In this document: piece by piece, positions 1 through 8,687 of the stretch
How positions within the stretch are numbered: position 1 is the stretch's first letter
How the letters are laid out: each line of letters starts with the position of its first letter
Assembly: GCA_034435015.1 (NCBI GenBank)
Contig: DAOTYH010000093.1
Span: 1 to 26,309, forward strand
Length of the DNA: 26,309 bases
Direction of reading: 5' to 3'
From: DAOTYH01 sp034435015
Lineage (GTDB): Bacteria; Chloroflexota; Anaerolineae; Aggregatilineales; UBA3940
Program-made: the position numbers and the translations under genes
Notes under the pieces: generated by a model
The model's input: the letters and a program-made list of their open reading frames with translations, nothing else
What the model was told of the DNA's origin: nothing
Database searches by the model: none

Positions 1-1265
1 GCCTCCCCGCTCCCCTCACCGCGGCCAGCCCCGCCGCCGGCCTGACCCGGCTGATTCTGCTGGCCGGCGGCTGAAGCCTGCCCCATGCCGGCCTGCCCCG
101 GCTGGGCACCCTGCCCTGAGCCGGCCAGCGCAGACCCGCTACTGCCGACCTGTTCGGCCAGCGAGTCAACCTGAGCTACTGAGCCGTTGCCCGCTTCAGC
201 CATGGCCTCACCGGCCCGGTCAAGCGCCTCAGACGCGGCCTGCGCATCACCTGCTCGGAGCGCTTCGGCGGCCTCCTGCATGGCCTGTGCGGCCTCCGGA
301 TTCGTCTCAGAGAGGGCTTCTGCGGCGGCCTCTAATGCCTCGGCGAGTTGTTGCTGTTGTTCCGGCGTCAGTGCCGACAGGTCAAGATTCTGCAGAGCCT
401 CCGCCGCCCCCAGCAGATCACCTTGTGCCAACGCCTCGGCGGCCTGTTGGGCCGCTGTCCCTTCCAGCAGACCGCTGGCCTGCTGGAGCGCCTGCTGACG
501 CTGTTCGGCAAACTGACTGCTCAAATCCTGAAGCCGTCGTTGAGCCGAGTTCAGGGCGGCCAGTGCCTCCTCTTGCGTCACGTCGCTCTGCTCCAGTGTA
601 CGGATGGCCTCATCCAGCGTTTCCAGCACGGCGGCCCGCTCCTCCGGCGTGAGCGTGGTCTCCTCAACGGCCTGCTGGCGTAGCCGCTCCAGCTCCTGTA
701 ACTGTTCGGCGATGGCCTGCCTGACCTCAGCCTGCTGTTGCAGGACAGCCTCCTGCGGGTTGGGCAGGAAGGTCACCAGTGCCAGCACCGCCACTGCCGC
801 CGCCGCACCGGCCCAGAGCCGCCAGTCTGTACGCAACGGAAGGCGTTCCGCCGCACGGACGCCCTCAGCCGCCTTGAGGGTGTCACGGTACTGGAGCGCC
901 GCGATCTCATCTGACTCAACCGGCAGGGCACCTTCGGCTATTGCTACCGCCGTCGAGAAACGCTCCTTCAGATCAAACAGGCGGTCAAAGTACCGCGCCT
1001 TCTGCGCCAGCCGGCGCGGCCACAGCCAGATGCTCAGCGGCAACACCATCAAGCCGACAGCCCCCAGCAATGCCCCCAGCACGATCACCGACGAACGCGG
1101 CAACAGCGGCCAGATGCGGGCCGCTACCGCGATCAGCAGGGCGGCAACCGCGCCGGCTGTCAGCCCCGCCGGCAACCAGAATACGCTCTGCTGAAGACGC
1201 AGGCGGGCATCCCAGCTCTGCAGAACACCGGCCAGATGCCTGAGATGAGAAGATCGGACAGCCAT
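1..1265 (-). CDS. Membrane-anchored Gln-rich coiled-coil protein, partial (3' end off the left edge)
   Basis: An uninterrupted frame runs from ATG at 1265 to the window edge (at least 421 codons, no stop). Predicted membrane helices lie at about residues 28-50, 58-82 and 149-167. From about 171 to 370 comes a long helical region rich in Gln, Ala, Glu and Leu, full of EALxxA-type heptads, read as coiled coil. From about 385 it turns Gly/Ala/Gln/Ser-rich and low-complexity. The start lies one base after the stop of the upstream permease gene, and a GAGG Shine-Dalgarno is embedded in that gene's end, so it is the fifth gene of the ABC operon and likely translationally coupled. The layout resembles the DUF4175-type membrane/coiled-coil proteins, but I cannot confirm the family. 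Function unknown; operon position suggests a partner of the ABC transporter. The frame and start are well supported, the role is not. Confidence 0.85.
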   Translation of the reverse strand, partial: MAVRSSHLRHLAGVLQSWDARLRLQQSVFWLPAGLTAGAVAALLIAVAARIWPLLPRSSVIVLGALLGAVGLMVLPLSIWLWPRRLAQKARYFDRLFDLKERFSTAVAIAEGALPVESDEIAALQYRDTLKAAEGVRAAERLPLRTDWRLWAGAAAAVAVLALVTFLPNPQEAVLQQQAEVRQAIAEQLQELERLRQQAVEETTLTPEERAAVLETLDEAIRTLEQSDVTQEEALAALNSAQRRLQDLSSQFAEQRQQALQQASGLLEGTAAQQAAEALAQGDLLGAAEALQNLDLSALTPEQQQQLAEALEAAAEALSETNPEAAQAMQEAAEALRAGDAQAASEALDRAGEAMAEAGNGSVAQVDSLAEQVGSSGSALAGSGQGAQPGQAGMGQASAAGQQNQPGQAGGGAGRGEGSGE

Positions 1266-1266
1266 A

Positions 1267-2217
1267 TCACGCCTCAGTTCGGCGCACAAGATGCACCGTC
1301 AACCGTATCAGCACCAACGAGATAATCCCATAGACCAGCGTAAAGACAATCCATGGGGCAATCAATGGGATACTTGCCCCGTTGGACAGAGTCTGAGTAT
1401 AGAAAAGGGCAGGTCCATGCTGTTGGAGAGCTATTTCGGTCAAGACAGCCGCTCCAATTGGGCTGGACGCACCAAATAGATTGAGCAGGTAAGTCAACAG
1501 GGCCTCCAGAAAGGGCCGCTGGTACGTCAGCGGCCCCAGCAACGCCCCCACCACCGCCATCAGCAGGGGCAAGACAACAGTGGCCAACAGGATACTCACA
1601 TACGACAGGATACTGGCGCTGAGCGTGCGTCCGGTCGCCGCGGAGAGAAAGATGCCCAATGCCCCAAATCCGACCGCCGCCACGATCAGCAACTCGAATG
1701 AGAGCAGTACCTCAGCAATCGTCACTCCCCCCATCAGAAAAGCGAGGCTTTGCAACGGCACAGCTACAAACAGCAACAGAGCCACATAGGCCAGCGCCGA
1801 GAGCAGTTTGCCATCCACGAGGCGGCGGGCAGGCAGTAATGTAGTCCGCAACAGAGCGAAGGTACGCCGCTCGCGCTCCCCGCTGATCGCGCCGGCTGTG
1901 AAGGCCGGCGTGATGAAGGAGACCAGCAAAAACTCAACCAGCACCACACTGCCAAAGATCAGTTTGCCGATTACACCGCCGGTTGTGTTGAGCGTCAGGC
2001 CGGTAGTGGTCAAATAGATCAGATATATCAGGATGGCAAAGATGCTCATCAGCGTCACATAGACCGTCAACACGATAAAGGCACGCGGGCCGCGCATCCG
2101 GCCACGTAACTCCTTGAGTGCGACCGGATTACGGCGCAGCCACGCACCGAGAATACCGCCCCGCCCGGTCATAGGGGGGAGGGCCGGGGAAGGCGGTGTT
2201 TCCAACTCTGGGTTCAT
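1267..2217 (-). CDS. ABC-2 type transporter permease subunit
   Basis: A 316-residue protein with about six membrane helices (near 46-70, 83-104, 140-163, 168-194, 203-231 and 288-308). A basic N-terminal block NPVALKELRGRMRGPRAF (30-47) precedes helix 1, and after helix 2 comes TPAFTAGAISGERERRTFALL (103-123), the cytoplasmic elbow typical of NosY/ABC-2 permeases of multi-subunit exporters. The longest frame begins seven codons upstream at 2238, but GGAGG sits eight bases before the ATG at 2217, so I chose that. It lies between the 2270-3214 membrane protein (52-base gap) and the coiled-coil protein (one-base gap), and is driven with the ATPase at 3216-4172. The permease role is firm by family; the substrate is unknown. 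Confidence 0.88.
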   Translation of the reverse strand: MNPELETPPSPALPPMTGRGGILGAWLRRNPVALKELRGRMRGPRAFIVLTVYVTLMSIFAILIYLIYLTTTGLTLNTTGGVIGKLIFGSVVLVEFLLVSFITPAFTAGAISGERERRTFALLRTTLLPARRLVDGKLLSALAYVALLLFVAVPLQSLAFLMGGVTIAEVLLSFELLIVAAVGFGALGIFLSAATGRTLSASILSYVSILLATVVLPLLMAVVGALLGPLTYQRPFLEALLTYLLNLFGASSPIGAAVLTEIALQQHGPALFYTQTLSNGASIPLIAPWIVFTLVYGIISLVLIRLTVHLVRRTEA

Positions 2218-2269
2218 GGCATTCCCTCCACGCCGCATCGCTCAGAAGTCAGGGGCAAGTCTGCCTGTT

Positions 2270-3214
2270 TCATGATGCCGATGCCTCGTCCGTGTCAGTC
2301 GTCTGCCCCTCTTCCAGCGGCGCCAGCGCGTCCAGCAGGGCGGCATTCTTCCGGTTAACCCATATCGTCAGTGCCCCCAGCCCGGCCAGCAAGCCTATCA
2401 GCAGTAACAGCCGCACCAGCTCCAGCGGGCCGGCCAACAGGGGTGTGCGGGCGATCATCCGCCATGCCAGCGCGATCACCACTGCCGCCGCAACGCCACC
2501 CAGCAAGCCAGTCAGCGGGCTGAGACTGGCATCCTGAAGCATCAGCGCGGCGGTCACGCCCAGCGAGGCCATGAGCGGCAAAGCGGCCCAGGGGAGCAGA
2601 CCGGCGGAGAGCGCCCCCAGCGCCAGCCGGACATAAGGGATGCGCCCGCCCGGCAACAGTCCGCCGGCTTGGCTGGCGGCGCTTATGGCCCCCAGCGCAG
2701 AGGTCGTCCCGCGCCAGGCCGCAAACTGTGCCATGTCCAGACGGAACAAACCGATCACCAGCGCCGGCGTGACGGCCAGCGCCGCCACGATCAGCCAGCG
2801 AAACCGCCACAGCGTCACCAGAGCCAGCCCCCAGACCACCGCCTGCGGGTCCAGATCAGTCAGGCGGCGCGGGTCCTGACGTAAAAAACGCATCTGGCGG
2901 GCAACCCGATCGGCTGTAGCAACGGGCGCCGCCAGCACCGGTATCACGGCCACACCCAGACTGAACACGGTCAAAGCCGCACCCAGAGGCCGCCAGCCGG
3001 TGATCCACGCCAGAATCACCAGCCCCGTCAGAAGGGCCATCGCAACCAGCAAAACCTGCCCTGCCCGCCGAAACGGAAGAGGTCTCTGCCGGCGTGCGTG
3101 GCGCAACAGCGGATTCTCCCACCAGCGGCGCAGAACAGCCGTCAGGCGGCTGTGGAATGCCCCCCATACGGGCTGTATCGAGTTCAGCAGAGATTGCCCG
3201 CCGGAACGAGACAT
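2270..3214 (-). CDS. Six-helix integral membrane protein, probable ABC transporter partner
   Basis: A 314-residue protein with a basic N-terminus (about 1-50, many Arg/Trp) and roughly six hydrophobic helices near 52-73, 76-98, 128-157, 196-226, 232-252 and 264-286. An acidic/Ser/Thr tail (300-314) ends it. There is no ABC-2 GERE-type elbow, so it is not a clear second permease, although its size and helix count would fit a degenerate one. The ATG at 3214 follows the stop of the ATPase gene by one base, so the two are co-transcribed and probably coupled; no strong Shine-Dalgarno is visible. I do not recognise a named family. Its place between an ATPase and a permease supports a role as a second membrane half of the transporter, which is inference. 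Confidence 0.8.
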   Translation of the reverse strand: MSRSGGQSLLNSIQPVWGAFHSRLTAVLRRWWENPLLRHARRQRPLPFRRAGQVLLVAMALLTGLVILAWITGWRPLGAALTVFSLGVAVIPVLAAPVATADRVARQMRFLRQDPRRLTDLDPQAVVWGLALVTLWRFRWLIVAALAVTPALVIGLFRLDMAQFAAWRGTTSALGAISAASQAGGLLPGGRIPYVRLALGALSAGLLPWAALPLMASLGVTAALMLQDASLSPLTGLLGGVAAAVVIALAWRMIARTPLLAGPLELVRLLLLIGLLAGLGALTIWVNRKNAALLDALAPLEEGQTTDTDEASAS

Positions 3215-3215
3215 T

Positions 3216-4172
3216 CTAAGACACTATCCCTTTAGTGGCCCGCATAAACACGGACTCCAGATCACGCATCTCTTCGGTGAAGTGCATCACCGGCACACCT
3301 GCCTGTACCAGCTTGACCAGCAAGTTACTGACATCCTGATCCTCCCCCAGCAGGCTGACATGCAGGCGGGGGCGGCTCGGATCGGCATTGGCGGCCTCCT
3401 CAACAGCGTCAACGCCCGGCACGGTCAGCAGGACTTCTCTGGCCTTGTCCAGCCCGCCGTCCAGCAGGGTGATGATGATCTCGCGGTGGGGCATGAGCCG
3501 GCGCTGCATCTCCTCAAGCGTGCCCTGCATGACCAGCTCGCCTGCCTCGATGATGCCGACATGGGTGCAGATTTCAGCCACATCAGCCAGAATGTGGGTT
3601 GAGAAGAAGATCGTTTTGCCCATGCCAGCCAATTCAACCAGCAACTCACGAATCTCAATCCGGGCACGCGGATCAAGGCCGGAGGCCGGCTCGTCAAGGA
3701 TCAGCACCTGCGGATCATGGGCCAGCGTGCGGGCCAGACAGAGGCGCTGTTTCATGCCCCGCGAGAGCGTATCCACCATGTCATCAGCACGATGGGAGAG
3801 ATCAACCAGCTCCAGCAAGTCGCGGATCAGGGCCGGGCGCTCAGACTCTGGGATGTCATAGCAGGCGGCGAAGAAGTCCAGGTATTCCCATACCTTCATA
3901 TCATCGTAAACGCCAAAGAAGTCGGGCATATAGCCGATGATACGCCGAACCTCACGCGGCTGTGTCGTGACTGAGTAGCCGCCCACATAGGCCTCACCGG
4001 CAGTTGGCTGCAGAAGAGTTGTCAACATGTGCATCGTGGTCGTCTTCCCTGCGCCATTAGGCCCAACGAACCCGTAAATAGCACCCTCTTCGACCGTCAA
4101 GTTTAGATTCTTAACAGCCACCACGTTTTTGAAGTGTTTGGTCAGGCCCTTAGTTTCGATGATCGCCGCCAT
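3216..4172 (-). CDS. ABC transporter ATP-binding protein
   Basis: A 318-residue ATPase that would power the membrane proteins encoded just downstream. Visible motifs: Walker A GPNGAGKTT at 37-45, signature LSRGM at 136-140, Walker B VLILDE at 156-161 followed by PASGLD, and switch histidine in STH at 191-193. A C-terminal extension (about 225-318) is usual for ABC-2 exporter ATPases. The Q-loop position, normally Gln after GYMP, is Asp84 (GYMPDFFGVYDDM); similar exporters carry this variant, so it is probably not a loss of function. The ATG at 4172 lies five bases after the upstream stop, with GGGGGA about nine bases before it. Exporter of the bacitracin/Nos/gliding type is the best class; the substrate cannot be read from sequence. 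Confidence 0.95.
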   Translation of the reverse strand: MAAIIETKGLTKHFKNVVAVKNLNLTVEEGAIYGFVGPNGAGKTTTMHMLTTLLQPTAGEAYVGGYSVTTQPREVRRIIGYMPDFFGVYDDMKVWEYLDFFAACYDIPESERPALIRDLLELVDLSHRADDMVDTLSRGMKQRLCLARTLAHDPQVLILDEPASGLDPRARIEIRELLVELAGMGKTIFFSTHILADVAEICTHVGIIEAGELVMQGTLEEMQRRLMPHREIIITLLDGGLDKAREVLLTVPGVDAVEEAANADPSRPRLHVSLLGEDQDVSNLLVKLVQAGVPVMHFTEEMRDLESVFMRATKGIVS

Positions 4173-4177
4173 GCTTG

Positions 4178-6631
4178 TTATTCCCCCGTGTACTGACCCA
4201 CCAGTGTCACATCGAGCCGCGACAACGAGAGGCCATACTGGCTTGACACATCACGGACGCGCAATTCAACCCCTCCCTGAGCATCCACATACTGCGGCAC
4301 ATCTGCCAGCATGGTATCTCCCCACCCCGCCTCAACTATCTCCCATTGGCCGGTTTGGAAGTTGTACAACTCAACCTGCGGCAACGGGTCTGCTGATGAG
4401 CCATACATATTCTCCAGATGAATCACCACAGACTGCACCGCCAGCGGAGGCACTATCCCGGCTGGCTCAAAGCGGAAGCCGACTGATGGCTGTTCAGCAT
4501 ACAGGTAAAGGCTGTAGGGTGTGTTGTAATTGTAGGTAGAGGCGGGCACGTCCAGCGGGCGCCATGTCATCAGCCCCGGCGGGACCTCCACCACGCCCTG
4601 CGGCGTACCAGTCAGGCTGATCGGGATTTCGGTAATGTAAAGCGCCATATCCGTAGTGGTATAGTTGGCATTGAGTACCTGCGTTTCCAGCGGAAGGCGG
4701 TCAGCCCAGCCGGCCAGATATACCCCCTCCCCGCGCGAATCGCTGTTCAAGATACTCCAGACCAGATTACAGCGCCGCTGATCCTCCTCCCCCACGTAAC
4801 AATTGTCCGTGCCTGCCAGGGCGCTGACCAGTGAGTCGTCAAAATAGTAATACCAACCGCCTGAACTCACCGGGAAGGGATCAAGGTTGTTGTTGCTGGC
4901 GGCAGTAACATAGCCGCCTGTCAAGAGGTGATCCACGTGCAACACCTCGCCGGCAGGCAGATCGGCCAGTGTCTGGGCCGTCCCCCCTATCAGCAGGGTG
5001 ACATGATTGAGGCCAATGTCGCTGTAGTTAATGAGATCGCCCGTCACGCGTATCCCATTACGGGATGGGGAAAGCGCCAGACTCCCCCCGATGCGCAACG
5101 CGTTGTGCGTCACACCCTCAACTATAAACGGCTCAACTGCCCCGACATCCACCCGAACACCGCGCAGGGTGAATGCTTGCCCTTCTTCCACCCGCCACTG
5201 CCCCCCTGATGTCAGGGCACTGCTCAGCATCTGCGGCAGGGGACGGACAGCGAAGCCCTCTTCAAACCGAAGATCATAGCGTGACCGCCGCGGCGACCAC
5301 ACGCCCAGCAAGGCCTCTACATGGGCAGTATCATCTCCTGCCGAGGAATACACCACCCCCAGCCGGTGCAGGATGGCCCGTGAGCCGCGCAATTGGAAGC
5401 CTGTCATGTAGGCCAGAACCACAAACAAGATCACCAGCAACGGAACGGTCAGCCATGCCAGCTCGCGCCGCTTGAGGCGGGTCAGCACAATGTAGTTAAC
5501 CGGCCCGATCAGGGCAATGTAGGCAGTCAGGAAACCGCACAATTGAAGCACCGAAGGCAGTTGGACGCCCGGTACATCAGCTATTGCCCGAAGGGCATAG
5601 TCCCATTGCGAGCTAAAGCCATAACCCCAGCCGGGGCGCACACTTCCCAACGAGAGGATCAGCCGCCACAGCTCCTCCATGCCAATCCACGAACGGAGCG
5701 GCTCCAGCGACGGATCAGCGGCCAGAAAGGCAACCCCTCCCAAGCCCACCGGTCGCCAGACTATGAGCGGAAGTCCATCCGCATCAGCCGCCATGATTCG
5801 GGCACCATCTGCCAGCTCACCCACCGTCACCGGCGACTGTAAATCATCCTGCTGGCCAAACGACACGCCCACCGCGCCGCCGAGCGCACGCAACGATGCC
5901 TGTTCCATTCCCGTAGCCATCAGCGGGGTTACCTCAGACAAGCCGCTCAAGGTGCGCTGGTAGTTCACGCCGCCTGTCACAACCAGCTTGCCGCCCTGAG
6001 CCAGCCATTCACGCAAAGCGGTCTGTTGGTCGGGGGTCATCTGGCCGCTGTCAGCATCTGAGATCACCAGCACGTCAAGCGCCTGCCAGCCTATAGACCA
6101 GCCGGGCAGGTCGGCATCGGTCAGCATGGCCATTTTTGTCTCGCCACTGCTTGGCTTCACCAAACTCAGACTGGAAAGGACAGCCGGCGAGTCGCTCCAT
6201 ACACCGATCAGCAGAGTCTCCTGACCGATCATCTGTATCGGTGCAGGCTGGCTCAACAACACCCGTCCCCCCTGAACCAGATCAACCTGAACCTGCCGGT
6301 TAAAGCTGGAAAGGCCGTTCACATACAAGGTAACCTGCTTACGTGAGCCGCGCGGCAACTCAATCGGGTAGGTATAGACTGTCCGTCCCCCGGCAAGTCC
6401 TTCCACCACGACCTGCAGCTCACCGCTCACATCCGGCCCGTCGTTGCTGGCCGTAACCCAGACAGGCGTCCATGCGGAGGTCTGAACATAGCCGCCAAAG
6501 CCCACGCTGACATCAAGCGTCAGCGGACTGCCTGCCTGCTGGTCAGCAGAGTGTGCCTGCGCCGCCCTTGCCGGCAGGAACAGGGTCAATGTCAACAACG
6601 CCGCGAGGCTGAAGATGATTTGTCTCCTCAC
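4178..6631 (-). CDS. Secreted/membrane protein with GATase1-like domain, first gene of the ABC operon
   Basis: The 817-residue product starts at GTG 6631: AGGGG lies seven bases upstream and the protein then opens directly with a signal peptide (RRQ, hydrophobic 5-20, ARAAQA cleavage region at 21-26). The frame stays open up to 6820, but those extra codons cross the likely promoter. Domains in order: beta-rich region (about 36-135); a class I glutamine amidotransferase-like alpha/beta region (about 137-235, with LDVLVISDADSG then REWLAQGGKLVVTGG); two membrane helices (361-385 and 391-413) around GPVNYIVLTRLKRRELAW; and a long beta-rich C-terminal half (about 420-817). No catalytic Cys-His pair is evident in the amidotransferase-like part, so binding or scaffolding is likelier than catalysis. 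Proteins of this build often accompany ABC-2 exporters. Function unknown. Confidence 0.85.
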   Translation of the reverse strand: MRRQIIFSLAALLTLTLFLPARAAQAHSADQQAGSPLTLDVSVGFGGYVQTSAWTPVWVTASNDGPDVSGELQVVVEGLAGGRTVYTYPIELPRGSRKQVTLYVNGLSSFNRQVQVDLVQGGRVLLSQPAPIQMIGQETLLIGVWSDSPAVLSSLSLVKPSSGETKMAMLTDADLPGWSIGWQALDVLVISDADSGQMTPDQQTALREWLAQGGKLVVTGGVNYQRTLSGLSEVTPLMATGMEQASLRALGGAVGVSFGQQDDLQSPVTVGELADGARIMAADADGLPLIVWRPVGLGGVAFLAADPSLEPLRSWIGMEELWRLILSLGSVRPGWGYGFSSQWDYALRAIADVPGVQLPSVLQLCGFLTAYIALIGPVNYIVLTRLKRRELAWLTVPLLVILFVVLAYMTGFQLRGSRAILHRLGVVYSSAGDDTAHVEALLGVWSPRRSRYDLRFEEGFAVRPLPQMLSSALTSGGQWRVEEGQAFTLRGVRVDVGAVEPFIVEGVTHNALRIGGSLALSPSRNGIRVTGDLINYSDIGLNHVTLLIGGTAQTLADLPAGEVLHVDHLLTGGYVTAASNNNLDPFPVSSGGWYYYFDDSLVSALAGTDNCYVGEEDQRRCNLVWSILNSDSRGEGVYLAGWADRLPLETQVLNANYTTTDMALYITEIPISLTGTPQGVVEVPPGLMTWRPLDVPASTYNYNTPYSLYLYAEQPSVGFRFEPAGIVPPLAVQSVVIHLENMYGSSADPLPQVELYNFQTGQWEIVEAGWGDTMLADVPQYVDAQGGVELRVRDVSSQYGLSLSRLDVTLVGQYTGE

Positions 6632-6683
6632 CCATACACCCCTAAACAGGCCGTCCGATCCTCCAAGGCTCCAAATGTTCTGC

Positions 6684-6692
6684 ATTGTAGCA
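6684..6692 (-). promoter_or_regulatory. Extended -10 promoter element of the ABC operon
   Basis: The minus strand reads TGCTACAAT, an extended -10 (TGn plus TACAAT), giving a 5' leader of about 45 bases before the GTG at 6631. No convincing -35 box lies 16-18 bases upstream, as expected for an extended -10 promoter. It lies between the FHA-gene terminator and the operon's first gene. Confidence 0.5.
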
Positions 6693-6770
6693 TAACACCT
6701 CCCCCTGCACATGACCACCACACAACGGCATGCCTGTTTTTGCGGCGTCATCTTTGACCGCCTGTTGAGA

Positions 6771-6818
6771 GAAACAGAATAGAAAAGATCGGGGATGCAG
6801 GGCCCTGCATCCCCGATC
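6771..6818 (-). terminator. Intrinsic terminator after the FHA-domain gene
   Basis: Positions 6787-6818 form a perfect 16-bp inverted repeat (arm GATCGGGGATGCAGGG, no unpaired centre). On the minus strand it is followed by TTTTCTATTCTGTTTC. It starts about 27 bases past the stop of the FHA gene, so it insulates that gene from the ABC operon. Confidence 0.88.
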
Positions 6819-6844
6819 ATCGGTAAGCCGAAGCGCTGAAGCCA

Positions 6845-8641
6845 TCACGGCGTGGAAGTTAGTGAAGGCTCAGCCGTACTGGTTGTCTCTTCACCACTGG
6901 CGGGTGGAATCATACCAGTCTGGACCACAGCAAACTGGTTAAAGGAGGGACTGCCCGCAGGACAACTCACCTGATCGGCACGCACCCAGCCCAGCACGCT
7001 CAGCGACTGGAAATCATTGTAGTTGACCAACAGCCAAACGGCATCTGTATCGCGCCCCGCCACGATGACATCCGGCAAAAGCATCGGCGCGACGGGCACA
7101 GCCTCAAAAGACGGCTGGCTCAGGGGCTGGACCTGTGTGTCGTTGACCCGGCAGTAGACCGGCTCAACCTCGAACACCACTGACCGCCGCTGAGGCACAC
7201 CATCCGGGCCGTTCACCGTCAGGGTATAGGTGTGCTGACCGACGTTGAGCATCTCGGAGGCAAGCTCATAGCGCCGCGTACTCAGGTTATCGGCAGTCAG
7301 ATCAACCTGCCGGCCTGTCTCATCGGCCAGAGAAAGGCTGACGACATTCTCAACCTGCCACTTAAACACGACCTTACCCGCCACCCGGTAGAGCACATTG
7401 GACGGCTCTACCGAGAAGTCAACTATCTGGGCGGCAGGGGTCGGGATAAGGGTGGGCACAGGCGGCAGGGAGGTAGGAGAAGGCATCCACGTAGGGGTCG
7501 GCGTTGCGGGCGTACTGCTCACAAACGAGGGCAATGGCAACACGCGGAAGTAGAATAAAGCCGCCGTCAACAGGACGATCACCAGCCCGGCCCCCACCAC
7601 AAGCGGCAGGCCGGCAGTTGCCAGCCAGAGCGGCCATGAAGGCGTTAAGGTGTAATGCACCGAAACAGGCGCATGATAGCCGGCTCGATCTAGCGAGCGG
7701 GCTACTACCGCAAACTCAACTTGGCGCGACTGCCCGAAAGGCCGCCCGCCGCGCGGACGCACCCGCAGAGTGACCTGCTGAGTCTCGCCCGGAGCAAGCT
7801 GAAGGCGCGAAGGCTGGAAGTGGTAGCTCAAAAGACGCTCTCGATTGTAGCCGCCAAGCTGAATGGCCGTTGGCGTGTTGCCCTGATTCTGAACGGCAAG
7901 GTGATACAGGCCGTTTTGTCTGCCCCCTTGAACAACCATCGCCAGCGCCGAATAACCCACCACGTCAATCTCGCGCACTGCTTCGAGCGCCCGATTGGGA
8001 TCATCCTTCATGGCTACCCGCACTGTGAGGGGGTAGCGTCCCGGACGGGTCTGGGGATTGCGGGGGGGCTGGATGGTGATCATGATCTCGGCCTGCTCGC
8101 CCGGCCCAAGCCTCACCTCACGCAGGCTCAGCTTGACCCACTCGCGTTCCATCCCGCCTGTTGAGATCACGTAAGTTGTCTCGTCACTGCCCACATTCTC
8201 GATTAGAAGGGCCAACTGAAGGCGGGCACCAGGGGCCACAAGCTGTTGAGGCTCATCCAGCATCAGCCGGAAAGGCAGGTGCGGCGACTCGACAGGGGCG
8301 GCGGTAGGCATCAGACTAATGGATGGGCGGCCGCGAATCTCCGGTAGTCTGAACACTAGAAGTACATCACCCAGCATAATCACATCACCGTCAGAGAGAG
8401 CTACACGGCTGTTTGGTTCAACCTGCTGGTCATTGACAAACGTTCCATTGACTGTCCCCAGGTCCACCAGATAGATCAGCCCGCCTGCCGCCTCAAACTG
8501 AGCGTGATAGCGTGACACGGCTGAGGTATTTAACACTACATCATTGCCTGCCTGCCGCCCTACAGAAGTAGTGGGTTTGGTCAGCTCATATTCCTGATAA
8601 TCGCCGCTCTCAGTACGAATGATCAGCTTACCAAAGGCCAT
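6845..8641 (-). CDS. FHA-domain single-pass membrane protein with beta-sandwich and SH3-like regions
   Basis: A 598-residue protein. The FHA domain (about 5-97) binds phosphothreonine peptides; its conserved residues are present (G28-R29, S43-R44, H46, N65-G66). Next come two tandem beta-sandwich repeats (about 125-228 and 230-330) of the NEW3/CARDB kind (NVGSDETTYVIS, LGPGEQAEIMI; then NQGNTPTAIQL, LAPGETQQVTL). A single membrane helix (338-366), a Thr/Pro linker (about 376-402), an Ig-like region and a C-terminal SH3b-like region (GWVRADQVSCP) follow. This places FHA inside the cell and the last two regions outside. The ATG at 8641 is chosen over 8659 because GGAGAAG precedes it. Its own promoter and terminator make it a single-gene unit. 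No kinase is encoded in the window; a sensor or scaffold role is inference. Confidence 0.88.
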   Translation of the reverse strand: MAFGKLIIRTESGDYQEYELTKPTTSVGRQAGNDVVLNTSAVSRYHAQFEAAGGLIYLVDLGTVNGTFVNDQQVEPNSRVALSDGDVIMLGDVLLVFRLPEIRGRPSISLMPTAAPVESPHLPFRLMLDEPQQLVAPGARLQLALLIENVGSDETTYVISTGGMEREWVKLSLREVRLGPGEQAEIMITIQPPRNPQTRPGRYPLTVRVAMKDDPNRALEAVREIDVVGYSALAMVVQGGRQNGLYHLAVQNQGNTPTAIQLGGYNRERLLSYHFQPSRLQLAPGETQQVTLRVRPRGGRPFGQSRQVEFAVVARSLDRAGYHAPVSVHYTLTPSWPLWLATAGLPLVVGAGLVIVLLTAALFYFRVLPLPSFVSSTPATPTPTWMPSPTSLPPVPTLIPTPAAQIVDFSVEPSNVLYRVAGKVVFKWQVENVVSLSLADETGRQVDLTADNLSTRRYELASEMLNVGQHTYTLTVNGPDGVPQRRSVVFEVEPVYCRVNDTQVQPLSQPSFEAVPVAPMLLPDVIVAGRDTDAVWLLVNYNDFQSLSVLGWVRADQVSCPAGSPSFNQFAVVQTGMIPPASGEETTSTAEPSLTSTP

Positions 8642-8687
8642 GTTTCTTCTCCGGCGCATCGAACATCACAAAACCCAGATGCCCTCC

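Noticed and set aside
187..1243. Several plus-strand open frames of 100-196 codons
   Set aside because: They are Ala/Ser/Arg- or Pro-rich shadows of the minus-strand coiled-coil gene and lack Shine-Dalgarno sequences.
6632..6820. N-terminal extension of the 817-residue protein to 6820
   Set aside because: It would bury the likely promoter and put 63 residues ahead of a normal signal peptide; AGGGG before GTG 6631 is better.
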